Shown here one piece after another: positions 1 to 9,992 of a DNA stretch of 64,000 nucleotides. This DNA comes from Chlorops oryzae (lineage: Eukaryota > Arthropoda > Insecta > Diptera > Chloropidae). Position 1 is the stretch's first letter, and each line of letters opens with the position of its first letter. The notes below the pieces were generated by a model. The model was not told the DNA's origin and made no database searches. It was given only the letters and a program-made list of their open reading frames with translations. Both the position numbers and the translations under genes were made by a program. The stretch is from NCBI GenBank assembly GCA_020466095.1, contig CM035807.1:46717858-46781857 (forward strand). Direction: 5' to 3'.

Positions 1-118
1 TGCAAACAGCCAGGAAATCGCAAGATTACCACTTTGTTCAGAGCAAGCGATTAGAAGGATATGCGTAGTTGAGTCAATAACTATAAACGCTAGAGCTTCA
101 AAAGTCATTGAAATAACA

Positions 119-484
119 TTGCAGAAGAACTTAATAAAGGACAAGCTTGACGTTAGTGCAGCAGAGAATGGAATTACAGATGATGTGTGGATCGAATTAC
201 CCTGCAATAAGGCTATCGATGGTAACATTGTATTTCGTTTGATTGATTCAGGAGCAGAAACGTTTTTGTTTGAAAGTATGGCGGACGGCGCCAAGCCTAT
301 AAAATTTTTAAAGAAAGTATTAAATGAGCAGTGCAATAGGTTTACCGATAGAATTGACGGAAACCGAGTTAAATTATTAGGACGAGGGCACAGGATTCGT
401 ACAGAAAAGACTGTAACAGTTCCAGCCTCTGAGACGAGAGTAATCCCGAACGACAACGGGCTACTCGAGCAGAAAAAACCGTAA
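119..484 (+). pseudogene. Second retropepsin-like module of G1
   Basis: The open frame carries the aspartyl-protease active-site triad in LIDSGAETFLF, preceded by WIELPCN. That resembles the FPCG...LLIDTGADTSLL block of the first protease module (seen at 4850-4920 and 37180-37240). It is therefore probably a paralogous or recombined Ty3/gypsy protease domain sitting directly after the end of module 1 (1-118). The remainder, rich in Lys and Arg up to the stop at 482, has no domain I recognise. No start codon in good context is visible, so it was probably part of a polyprotein. The nearly identical copy at 5283-5641 has a stop inside. Confidence 0.6.
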
Positions 485-492
485 ATATAAAT

Positions 493-702
493 ATGGAAAT
501 AGGAGTCTGTAAGAATGCAAAAAAGGAGAGTGATCGGAATAAAACACATTATAGGAAACACCACATCTATAGAGTTTTTCTGAGCAACAAAATTTTTGAA
601 TGGAATGAGGTCCACCACAAAATTAGATCTTACATAAGCGCATGCAATTTTTATACTTCAATTCTAGGGAAAGTATTTGCGCACAATTTCTTTGTACCTT
701 AG
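493..702 (+). pseudogene. Short uncharacterised ORF remnant in G1
   Basis: A 69-codon frame follows the second protease module after a stop. I recognise no domain. It is repeated almost unchanged at 5656-5877 in G2, where it is fused in frame to the module before it. It is rich in His, Lys and Asn and may be the out-of-frame edge of the deleted pol region. Conservation between G1 and G2 reflects recent duplication and does not show function. Confidence 0.3.
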
Positions 703-807
703 AGTATTTTCTAAATAAAATATAAAAAAAATAAAAAATTAGCAAAAGCATATGCCTTTAAGATTCAAATAACTTTGATTTTCAGGACAAGATTTTTTTT
801 TTTATTT

Positions 808-1110
808 ATTTGAAAGAAAATAAAAAAGAACATGAAGGTACGGGAAATAGTAAACAAAATACGAACACGAAGGGCGCACGCAATTTCAAATGTCACACAA
901 TACATATTTTGTTACTAGCCCTTTAACGTACTAAATGAAAAAATTATAGAATAAATTCATTCTTTGCTTCAAACTGGCACTACCAGAAATTAAGCTCCAC
1001 CACGCGACAATTACATATCTTAAAAATAAATAAAAAAATTAGCAATTTTCTGTTCAAGACAAAAGTGCTCGCATATCAAATCGAGCGAAGACACAATAAA
1101 AGCAAAATAA
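808..1110 (+). pseudogene. PTP-domain 3' tail remnant in G1
   Basis: Nucleotides 808-893 match the G3 phosphatase gene just after its catalytic loop (49035-49110, encoding DLKENRKNIRVREIVNKIR). About 1061-1110 match 49120-49170. Roughly 167 bp of unrelated AT-rich sequence separates the two blocks at the position of the PTP Q-loop. The catalytic Cys region is absent. This shows that the G1/G2 lineage once carried the same phosphatase extension as G3. Confidence 0.65.
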
Positions 1111-2642
1111 TTTTTTAAAATTTCTGAACAGTAGAAGCTAGCCGCGAAGTAAATGTTGATGAGCAAACACAATTTTTTTTATATGTGCACTTGAAATTGC
1201 AAAATTGTAAAAAATAAGAAAATAATAATTGAACTCAAACAAACAAAAGACAGTCAAAAGGAAAATAGGCCAAGTTCAAAAGTAGTTATGCAAAAATTAA
1301 AAACTGTCAAGTTCAATTTGAACAGCCGAAATACAGGCAGGGACACGAGAATAGTTGAAGCACAGGTAGGGAATAATTTCATGTTTTCTTTTTCTTTTCA
1401 GGAAGACCAATGAAGTTTAACGATGGATACCAGACGTAAAATTTCTCTTCTAAATTTGGAAACTCAATTGAAAGTGTTGAAATTCCTCATTTCAATTTAG
1501 ATTCCAAACTAAGAAGAGGGGAAGAGTGACTGGTAAGAAATAAAATGGGGAAAAAAAATTAAAAAGAGAAAACTTGGAGATATACAAATTAAAAAAAAAA
1601 GAAAATAAAAATAAATTGAATTGTTACATTTCACTTCACATAAAAAAAAAATCAAAAATGGTAATTTACCACTTTTTGCTTTTCAGATTAAAAATAAAAA
1701 GAAAAGAAAAGCGAATTTAGAATAAATAATCATTCAAAATAGTAAAAAAAAAAAAAAAAAATATTGAATGGAAAAATATTTTGAGGAAAAATATAAAGAG
1801 AAGCTCCAAATGTTCGAAATTATGAAATTTAAGTAGATCATACTAAAATTAAAAATTTAAATTGCAATCAAAGACTCAAATTTAACATAGTAGTTTAAGA
1901 CAAACGAAAAAACTAGGTTAAAACTGAATAACTTAAATAAAACTAACAATAAACTCCATAATTATCTAGGTTACTAAACTAGACTAGTTTTTGTATTTTT
2001 GTAAATTACAGGTGGGAGATAGCAAAGAAAAAAAACAAACAAAAAAAAATAATAAATAAAAAAAAAGATGAGAATTCCACAATTAAAATATATATATATA
2101 CACAAAAAAAAGATTAAAAAGAACTAGTATGAGGAAAAAAAAAAATTATAAGTAAAAATATACACCCAAACTGTCTCATACGAATCTATGGTACCTAGAA
2201 TGACACAGGAGATGACATCGTTGGGGGGCTGACCATGCTGATGGATGCACGCAACAGCACAATGCAACCACAAGCATATATGGCGTAAGGTCGTCATCTA
2301 GCAGAAGCAGAGAACCAACAACAAGAAAACGTCAAAATCATGTTAAATTTTGGGACCAAATCAACAAGTTTTTCCTGTCGCCAATCCTCTTATAACCGAT
2401 GGCTCGAAATACAAAAACGGCTCCACTGCATATAACATAGTTTTTAAATCTACCCGCTGGGTTTGAACCACGAACCTCTCGATTTCTGGTCGTCTGCTTA
2501 CCCATTACGCTTCGTCGCCGAAAAAAAAAAATACAAAGATAGTTCCTGAGGCAATCCCTTTTGAGCAATGACCAACATTCCCTTACCTTCCACCGTTAAT
2601 TTGAATGCCAAAACGTGGCATCGTCTTCAAAGGGGGGAGGGA
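1111..2642 (+). other. Long A-rich 3' noncoding region of G1
   Basis: There is no credible gene here. The stretch from about 1344 to 1911 is shared with G2 (6504-7075) and G3 (51620-52187). It includes strong splice-acceptor-like sequences (TTTCTTTTTCTTTTCAG ending at 1401, and a weaker one ending at 2011) and a conserved stem-loop at 1445-1518. The rest is poly(A)-rich, with an A-run near 1743. From about 2160 to 2642 the sequence becomes more balanced and runs into the LTR through a purine-rich AGGGGGGAGGGA tract (about 2631-2642), which would serve as the polypurine tract. Confidence 0.6.
1445..1518 (+). promoter_or_regulatory. Conserved stem-loop in the 3' region, copy 1
   Basis: About 29 nt at 1445-1473 (CTCTTCTAAATTTGGAAACT...) are nearly the reverse complement of 1490-1518 (...GATTCCAAACTAAGAAGAG), leaving a 16-nt loop. 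The same hairpin occurs at 6609-6682 and 51732-51805. A short polypyrimidine-CAG acceptor lies 44 nt upstream in each copy. It could act in RNA export, packaging or splicing control; the role is inference. Confidence 0.55.
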
Positions 2643-3248
2643 TGTTATGAGTCAAACAGCAGAGCAGCTCATCTTGTAACTTACGCAATACCGCTAGCGA
2701 CAGCAGACGGCCAAACCCGCAAGCTGGCATTTCGCACCACCGCACAAGCGTGCCAAGTACAACGTTGCGTCATAGGTGACTGACGCAGAATCACCGAATA
2801 TGCTGAATCGGATATTGGTCATGGCACAAAACGACCAAGATACCCGGAAGTACATCTGCACAGGTCAGCATGTGTCAGCAGGCCCATGACACCGTTCCCG
2901 AAGAACACACCAGCGTCTGCAGAGCGCAGACCTAGGTTAAGAATAATTAGTATATAAGCTGTGCATTTTAATACTAATATGCCTGCCACGCGTAGATCGA
3001 AATTGAGCAATTTCAAAAAATTTCAGAACAAATTTGACATTTGAAATTGAGGCAATTTAAATTTTGTTCTGAAATTGAGCAATTTCGATCTACGTGTGGC
3101 AGGCATATAAGATATAGTTGCTTACAGTTGCGAGTAGTCTTCACAGGCGATTAATAAATAATTATAAATTATAAAAAACTAAAGAGCGTTTCCTTTAGAA
3201 AATTCGGTCCGATAGGCAAGTGAAGGATTCCGGAAAATCCTCACAACA
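2643..3248 (+). repeat. LTR A, shared by G1 (3') and G2 (5')
   Basis: The LTR starts TGTTATGAGTC and ends CACAACA, matching the other LTR copies at 7813-8103 and 32654-33159. A TATA-like GTATATAAGC lies at 2950-2959. It is longer than LTR C (506 bp) mainly because a 128-bp inverted-repeat insert sits at 2979-3106. One LTR serves two internal regions in head-to-tail order, as expected from unequal recombination between LTRs or integration of a tandem form. Confidence 0.85.
2979..3106. mobile_element. Small foldback element inside LTR A
   Basis: A 128-bp insert is absent from LTR C. Its ends are inverted repeats beginning ATGCCTGCCACGCGTAGATC and ending with the near-exact reverse complement. 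The match continues inward through AAATTGAGCAATTTC, so nearly the whole unit can fold into one hairpin. It looks like a MITE, perhaps with a TA target; the duplication is ambiguous because the flanks are TATA-rich. Confidence 0.75.
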
Positions 3249-4195
3249 TTATTGGCGCAGCCGGTTTTTACAACTACTCAAAATAGTTAACGTCCTACGT
3301 GTACAACATCGCGTCCGCGAAGTATGGCACTTTTAGGGACATTAAAAAGACTAATAGTCCTTGGTGTTCAATAAAATTCTTCCGCAAGAATAAGCCTTGT
3401 TGCACTATTGAATGTTACTATCTGTTGGATGTGTGTTCAGGGACTGCTAACAGAGCCCGGGAATTGTGTTCAGGCACCGAGGGTATTGCTTTATTTATAG
3501 AGCACATGGTTTTCGCTGTTTGGAGAATAAAGAATACTTGGCGAATTAATCTTTTAATGGACTTTGGTGTTTCTGGTTTATCGAGTAAAACGTACTTTTC
3601 GTCGCGAAAAAGTAATCCGCGAAAATTTATCCGCGAAACAAACTTTTTATTCATCAAAGCCGCCGTATTGGGTTTAGAATTCTACTAGCACAGGCATGAT
3701 GGAGCTGAAGGCTGAAGAAAACTCAGAGCACGCAGAAAAAAGGGTAGATATAACATCAGATACGCAAAGAAAATATGGTGAGTTTAAAAACAAAACAAAC
3801 AAATGTTAGCGATGAGTTTTAATGTTTTGGTTAGATGCACTTGGATATTGTATATTCACGTCCGAAAATCACAATAATAATTGCTCAGTTGTTTACACAT
3901 ATTTCCGAAACAATGAGGAACTTAAAAAATAAACGGCATAAATTTAAAAAACGCTTTTGCAATCACAGTCAAAATGTAGTTCGAAGCTAAAAGCCACTTT
4001 TCATATCAATATCAGCACTAATTTAAATATTTTCAAGTCGAACTAATAAAAAAAAAAAGCCATTCCTTAAGAATGTAAACAGGTTTAAGATCTTCTTTGA
4101 AGATTTAGATAGGCCCGGGATATATAATAGAGTAAAAAATATAGAAAGTAAAAAAGAAAATTTGTTGAAAATTAAGAAAAATTTTCGAATCGAAG
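3249..4195 (+). other. G2 5' leader and decayed start region
   Basis: This stretch follows the primer binding site. Positions 3360-3680 are similar to the G3 leader (33180-33540), including repeated TCCGCGAAA motifs. A short frame beginning ATGATGGAGCTG (3697) ends soon after a consensus splice donor (GTGAGT at 3778-3783). From 3784 to 4195 there is only AT-rich sequence, with a short duplication (about 4138-4180 against 4225-4265) of the segment encoding KNIESKKENLL. The gag gene itself is missing from this copy. Confidence 0.5.
3253..3268 (+). promoter_or_regulatory. Primer binding site of G2
   Basis: TGGCGCAGCCGGT begins 4 nt after the LTR end. It resembles the tRNA-Ser primer site of the 17.6/297 group of gypsy elements (TGGCGCAGTCGGT). 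The equivalent site in G3 (about 33164-33179) reads TATCGCAGCCGGTAGG, so its first bases have mutated. Confidence 0.65.
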
Positions 4196-5230
4196 ATGAT
4201 TAACTTAGAGTTTGTAAATAAATTAAAGAATATTGAGAGTAAAAAAGAAAATTTATTGAAGTTCAGGCAAAGTAGGAACTTGCATGAAGAGAAAAGGGCT
4301 TACGAGTATAAGCCTCTATCAAAAAGAGATGAAAAAGTTCATCTAATAACTTATTTTCATTCCCAAAATACTGAATTATTAAATGAGAAAAATGAAGAAA
4401 GACAAGACATTCAAGATGATGAATGCAGTAAAGACGAAGATGAAACCAGCGTCTTTGAATTTTTATGGGTTTCCATGATAAATTTATTTAATATCTTTAT
4501 TAAACAGATAGCCGTTTGGTTCAATCGGTTCCACGAATGTAACAGAAGACAAGAAGTAGTAATCAGACTTCGAAAACTAAATGATCTTGAGACAATGCTC
4601 AATACAAACGAATCAGATTCAATGTCATACGACGCATTAAGTCCGTTAGTTGACACTAGAGGTGATACAGAATTTATTTTAGAAAGAAAAACCATGGAAT
4701 TACATTTAAATAGAAAATCGAGTAAGTCAGAGTCAATTAAGAAGAAAAGGCTGCTCAAAGACCCAAAACAAAAGCACTTTGACAGTTCAACAAATTCTTT
4801 AACCATAGATGACGGATGTCGATCAGATGATGCATTTATAGAATTTCCGTGTGGACAAGCTAAAAATTATAAATTAACTCTGCTTATCGATACAGGGGCA
4901 GACACTAGTTTGCTCAAATCGGAAGTCTTAAAAGAAGAAGTTGAAGTTGACAGGTCAGAGGTTAAGCAATTAGGGGGAGCATTTGGTGGTAGTATTAGTA
5001 CAGAGGGAGCTGTAAGGATATCTTACCAAGATAACAAAGCATTAAGTATTAATATGCACGTTCTTCCATTTGGTATCAAAATACCAGCAGACGGACTTTC
5101 GGGTAGAGATGAACTGTGGACCCGTTCGGTTACGAATGGAGTAAATAAGACGATTTCTTTTTTGCAAACAGCAAGGAAATCGCAAGATTACCACTTTGTT
5201 CAGAGCAAGCGATTAGAAGGATATGCGTAG
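4196..5230 (+). pseudogene. pol: Gypsy protease region of G2 (pol N-terminus)
   Basis: The last third of this 344-codon frame is a retropepsin: LLIDTGADTSLLKSEVL carries the D-T-G active site, and a later GLSGRDEL matches GLLGRDEL in G3 (the flap/C-terminal ILG-like motif). The first 160 codons are charged and repetitive with one hydrophobic stretch (FEFLWVSMINLFNIFIKQ) and resemble nothing I know. From LERKTMELHLNRK onward it is near-identical to 36752-37692 of G3. A 1-nt loss in a T-run near 5160, compared with G3, shifts the frame and ends it early. RT and integrase are deleted. Confidence 0.75.
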
Positions 5231-5877
5231 TTGAGTCAATAACTATAAACGCTAGAGCTTCAAAAGTCATTGAAATAACATTGCAGAAGAACTTAATAAA
5301 GGACAAGCTTGACGTTAGTGCAGCAGAGAATGCAATTACAGATGATATGTGGATCGAATAACCCTGCAATAAGGCTATCGATGGTAACATTGTATTTCGT
5401 TTGATTGATTCAGGAGCAGAAACGTTTTTGTTTGAAGGTATGGCGGATGGCGCCAAGCCTATAAAATTTTTAAAGAAAGTATTAAATGAGCAGTGCAATA
5501 GGTTTACCGATAGAATTGACGGAAACCGAGTTAAATTATTAGGACGAGGGCACAGGATTCGTACAGAAAAGACTGTAACAGTTTCAGCCTCTGAGACGAG
5601 AGTAATCCCGAACGACAACGGGCTACTCGAGCAGAAAAAAACCGTAAATATAAATATGGAAATAGGAGTCTGTAAGAATGCAAAAAAGAAGAGTGATGGG
5701 AATAAAACACATTATAGGAAACACGACATCTATAGAGATTTTCTGAGCAACAAAATTTTTGAATGGAATGAGGTCCACCACAAAATTAGATCTTACATAA
5801 GCGCATGCAATTTTTATACTTCAATTCTAGGGAAAGTATTTGCGCACAATTTCTTTGTGCCTTGGAGTATTTTCTAA
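5231..5877 (+). pseudogene. Second retropepsin-like module and adjacent ORF of G2
   Basis: This is the G2 equivalent of 119-702. The DSGAETF active-site motif is at about 5407-5427. A stop codon at about 5359, where G1 has a Leu codon, breaks the module upstream. Here the module is fused in frame to the short His/Lys/Asn-rich segment ending at 5875. The junction with module 1, around the GCTTCAAAAGTCATT stretch, is where G1/G2 depart from G3, which suggests recombination between two related gypsy families. Confidence 0.55.
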
Positions 5878-5971
5878 ATAAAATATAAAAAAAAATAAAA
5901 AATTAGCAAAAGCATATGCCGTTAAGATTCAAATAACTTTGATTTTCAGGACAAAATTTTTTTTTATATTT

Positions 5972-6275
5972 ATTTGAAAGAAAATAAAAAGAACATGAAG
6001 GTACGGGAAATAGTAAACAAAATACGAACACGAAAGGCGCAAGCAATTTCAAATGTCACACAACACATATTTTGTTACTAGGCCTTTAACGTACTAAATG
6101 AAAAAATTATAGAATAAATTCATTCTTTGCTTCAAACTGGCACTACCAGAAATTAAGCTCCACCACGCGACAATTACATATTTTAAAAATAAATAAAAAA
6201 ATTAGCAATTTTCTGTTCAAGACAAAAGTGCTCGCATATCAAATCGAGCGAAGACACAATAAAAGCAAAATAATT
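5972..6275 (+). pseudogene. PTP-domain 3' tail remnant in G2
   Basis: This is the second copy of the remnant described at 808-1110. Blocks at about 5972-6053 and 6222-6272 match the end of the G3 phosphatase gene and are separated by the same AT-rich filler. The catalytic loop is missing. Confidence 0.65.
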
Positions 6276-6608
6276 TTTTAAAATTTCTGAACAGTAGAAG
6301 CTAGCCGCGAAGTAAATGTTGATGAGCAAACACAATTTTTTTTATATAGTGCACTTGAAATTGCAAAATTGTAAAAAATAAGAAAATAATAATTGAACTC
6401 AAACAAACAAAAGACAGTCAAAAGGAAAATAGGCCAAGTTCAAAAGTAGTTATGCAAAAATTAAAAACTGTCAAGTTCAATTTGAACAGCCGAAATACAG
6501 GCAGGGACACGAGAATAGTTGAAGCACAGGTAGGGAATAATTTCACGTTTTCTTTTTCTTTTCAGGAAGACCAATGAAGTTTAACGATGGATACCAGACG
6601 TAAAATTT

Positions 6609-6682
6609 CTCTTCTAAATTTGGAAACTCAATTGAAAGTGTTGAAATTCCTAATTTCAATTTAGATTCCAAACTAAGAAGAG
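6609..6682 (+). promoter_or_regulatory. Conserved stem-loop in the 3' region, copy 2
   Basis: Same inverted pair as at 1445-1518, with both arms intact, in the G2 copy. Confidence 0.55.
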
Positions 6683-7812
6683 GGGAAGAGTGATTGGTAA
6701 GAAAAAAAAGGGGGAACAAAAATTAAAAAGAGAAAAATTGGAGATATACAAATTAAAAAAAAAAGAAAATAAAAATAAACTGAATTGTTACATTTCACTT
6801 CACATAAAAAAAAAATCAAAAATGGTAATTTTCCACTTTTTGCATTTCAGATTAAAAATAAAAAGAAAAGAAAAGCGAATTTAGAATAAATAATCATTCA
6901 AAATAGTAAAAAAAAAAAAAAAAATATTGAATGGAAAAATATTTTGAGGAAAAATATAAAGAGAAGCTCCAAATGTTCGAAATTATGAAATTTAAGTAGA
7001 TCATACTAAAATTAAAAATTTAAATTGCAATCAAAGACTCAAATTTAACATAGTAGTTTAAGACAAACGAAAAAACTAGGTTAAAACTGAATAACTTAAA
7101 TAAAACTAACAATAAACTCCATAATTATCTAGGTTACTAAACTAGACTAGTTTTTGTATTTTTGTAAATTACAGGTCGGAGATAGTTGGAAGCAAAGAAA
7201 AAAACAAACAAAAAATATAATAAATAAAAAAAAAGATGAGAATTCCACAATTAAAATATATATATATACACAAAAAAAAGATTAAAAAGAACTAGTATGA
7301 GGAAAAAAAAAAATTATAAGTAAAAATATACACCCAAACTGTCTCATACGAATCTATGGTACCTAGAATGACACAGGAGATGACATCGTTGGGGGGCTGA
7401 CCATGCTGATGGATGCACGCAACAGCACAATGCAACCACAAGCATATATGGCGTAAGGTCGTCATCTAGCAGAAGCAGAGAACCAACAACAAGAAAACGT
7501 CAAAATCATGTTAAATTTTGGGACCAAATCAACAAGTTTTTCCTGTCGCCAATCCTCTTATAACCGATGGCTCGAAATACAAAAACGGCTCCACTGCATA
7601 TAACATAGTTTTTAAATCTACTCGCTGGGTTTGAACCACGAACCTCTCGATTTCTGGTCGTCTGCTTACCCATTACGCTTCATCGCCGAAAAAAAAAAAA
7701 ATACAAAGATAGTTCCTGAGGCAATCCCTTTTGAGCAATGACCAACATTCCCTTACCTTCCACCGTTAATTTGAATGCCAAAACGTGGCATCGTCTTCAA
7801 AGGGGGGAGGGA

Positions 7813-8103
7813 TGTTATGAGTCAAACAGCAGAGCAGCTCATCTTGTAACTTACGCAATACCGCTAGCGACAGCAGACGGCCAAAAACGCAAGCTGGCAT
7901 TTCGCACCACCGCACAAGCGTGCCAAGTACAACGTTGCGTCATAGGTGACTGACGCAGAATCATCGAATATGCTGAATAGGATATTGGTCATGGCATAAC
8001 ACGACCAAGATACCCGGAAGTACATCTGCACAGGTCAGTATGTGTCAGCAGGCCCATGAGACCGTTCCCGAAGAACACACCAGCGTCTGCAGAGCGCAGA
8101 CCT
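7813..8103 (+). repeat. LTR B, truncated 3' LTR of G2
   Basis: This matches the first 290 bp of LTR A (TGTTATGAGTC... to GCGCAGACC). It then breaks into unrelated sequence, so the TATA region and the 3' half of the LTR are lost. Confidence 0.8.
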
Positions 8104-9990
8104 TGTACTGTGCAAAGCAGGGATCGTAAATAACTGTTATGGAAAAAAAGAAAGGCAAAAAAATCATCACTTTCAAGACATCGGAGGCTGAAGATTAATA
8201 TATGGAAGGGGTCGCATTGAAACTAACTGTCGAAATCCGTGATGATATTAAATAAAAATCCTAAAATCCAACTAAAACAGTTATTTTTCAACTGAAAAGA
8301 AAAAAATTATAATGAAAGTCTTAAAAAGAGATTTTTATTTTTCGAGCCAAAAATAACAGTTATTAAAGATTTTTATTTTTTCAGTCCCATTTAACTGTTA
8401 TTTTGCAACTTTTATTTAAAAGTCCGAAAATAAAAGTTATTTTCGGATTTTTATTTTTTCTGTTCAAAATAAAAATCCGTTTTATGTAATTTCTAATATA
8501 ACGGTAAAAATTAATTTTTGTTTCTTTCAATGCACAAAAAAAAGACATAAAGTTTCATATAATTAGGTGTTTTTCCCCTAACATTTTTTTCCAACATACT
8601 GACACAATATCTCCCCTCCTTAGGGGGTCACCCATACAAAATTACCTTAATTTTATCACAATTTCATACAAAATGGCTGTCACTACAGTCAAACCCCTCC
8701 TAGGGGATGATATATATGACCGACCCCCATTATTTTTTTACCCCAAATATTTTCTTCAAACATACCCACCCTCTATCTCCCCTCCTTAGGGGGGTCTCCA
8801 TACAAAAATAGGCTTAAATTAAAGAAAAATGCCTCACGAACTTCAATCTATAATATAGATGCCGTAGGAACAAGAACGAGCATGTTGAGTATGCATATTC
8901 GAAAAATTTGCAAAATTACCTTTTAAACGAGACTAATATGAAGAATATTGGATTCGTTTTTGGTATGTTTTAAAAATATGTTATAATTATTACCTTTTTA
9001 TAAAACTGAATTTTGGGTTCCATTCTCTAACTGGCCAAATAATGACCCTAGTAGAAAAAAATAAATGTTCGAGTCAAATGCCGCAAACCTCAATCTGTGA
9101 CGAGTTTTTTGAGACTATAACCATTAAAATCGGTAAGTGGTTTCTATTCATAAAATTAATTCAAAACAAATATTTTTTGAAACGCATTATTCACTGTTTT
9201 CACGTAAGGAGGGGAGAAAGGGTGTCAGTATGTTGGAAAAAAATGTTAGGGAGACAAAGTTGATGGGGATCGGTCAAACATTTGACTCCTCTAGGGGCAC
9301 TCTGGGGCTAGTTACGACGGTGGGGGGAAAATTTATAAAAATATTTTTTTTGTATGGGAGCCCCCTTAAGGAGGAGAGATAGGTGGCATATTTGTTCAGA
9401 GAGAAAAATAATGGGGGTCGGTGTTGTATTTCACCCCTCTAGGAGCGACTCTGGGACAGTTATAAAGCTTTTCATGGATTTTTTCTCGTTTTAACCCATC
9501 TTTGACCCCGATGAGGAGCCATTTGCCGACACCCCACCCTCCCCATTTTTTGGCTCATGCATTTTTATACCAAACCTCACAAAATAAGGGGTTACAGCGT
9601 ATCGAAAACTTGTTACTAAGAATCTCCATACAACACTATGTCACCCCTACTGTAGATATATCTACCATGTAAGAATCAAGGGCGGATCTAAGTAAGGGCT
9701 GAAAGGGGCTGAAGCCTCCCACCCCCCATTTAGAACAACTTCCATCATAAAATATGACGTGACGTGTTAACTATAATCGGTTTTGGTTCGATAGATTTTC
9801 AACAAACGATTGGAGGGCTTACTTCCTATAAATATAAGAAAATACAAAATTCAGCAGTTATTGGACGCAGCTCATATGTACGACAGTGATTCGAAGGCAA
9901 TACTGATTTAGAATTAAAGGCCGAACTTATGTTGATTTATAACAAATGGCAGCTCTGTCACTATGCGACCCAATGTTCTTTCCCAATACA
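8104..9990. repeat. AT-rich zone with inverted, repeated CCTCCTTAGG blocks
   Basis: I see no gene. From 8230 to 8480 there are repeated TTTTATTTTT/AAAATAACAGTTATT blocks. Blocks around 8577-8830 (CCCTAACATTTTTTTCCAAC, then ATCTCCCCTCCTTAGGGGG) recur in reverse complement at about 9205-9470. Each arm carries the block about twice. The whole resembles a decayed foldback or MITE-type repeat. 9480-9990 holds nothing I recognise. Confidence 0.4.
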
Positions 9991-9992
9991 TA

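Larger units (their letters stand above)
1..2642 (+). mobile_element. Ty3/gypsy copy G1, 3' part of internal region
   Basis: This is the downstream half of a deleted gypsy-type retroelement whose 5' part lies before the window. It is nearly identical to 5165-7812 (copy G2), and its 3' noncoding part matches 51620-52187 of the large element G3. In order it holds a protease end, a second retropepsin-like module, a phosphatase tail remnant and about 1.3 kb of A-rich 3' region running to the shared LTR at 2643. RT, RNase H, most of integrase, env and the Ulp1-like gene are missing. The copy is non-autonomous. Confidence 0.85.
5878..7812 (+). other. Long A-rich 3' noncoding region of G2
   Basis: Apart from the PTP remnant, this duplicates 703-2642 with scattered differences. 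It holds the splice-acceptor-like tract ending at 6565, the stem-loop at 6609-6682 and a final purine-rich tract AGGGGGGAGG next to the LTR. Open frames across it (for example 7738-7953, repeated at 2568-2783) run into the LTR and are not genes. Confidence 0.6.

Noticed and set aside
2568..2783. 71-codon frame repeated identically at 7738-7953
   Set aside because: It starts in the 3' noncoding region and runs into the LTR. Its conservation is explained by the duplicated element.
4411..4806. Minus-strand 131-codon frame opposite the protease ORF (and similar antisense frames along all element genes)
   Set aside because: They are shadows of the coding strand with no domain of their own.
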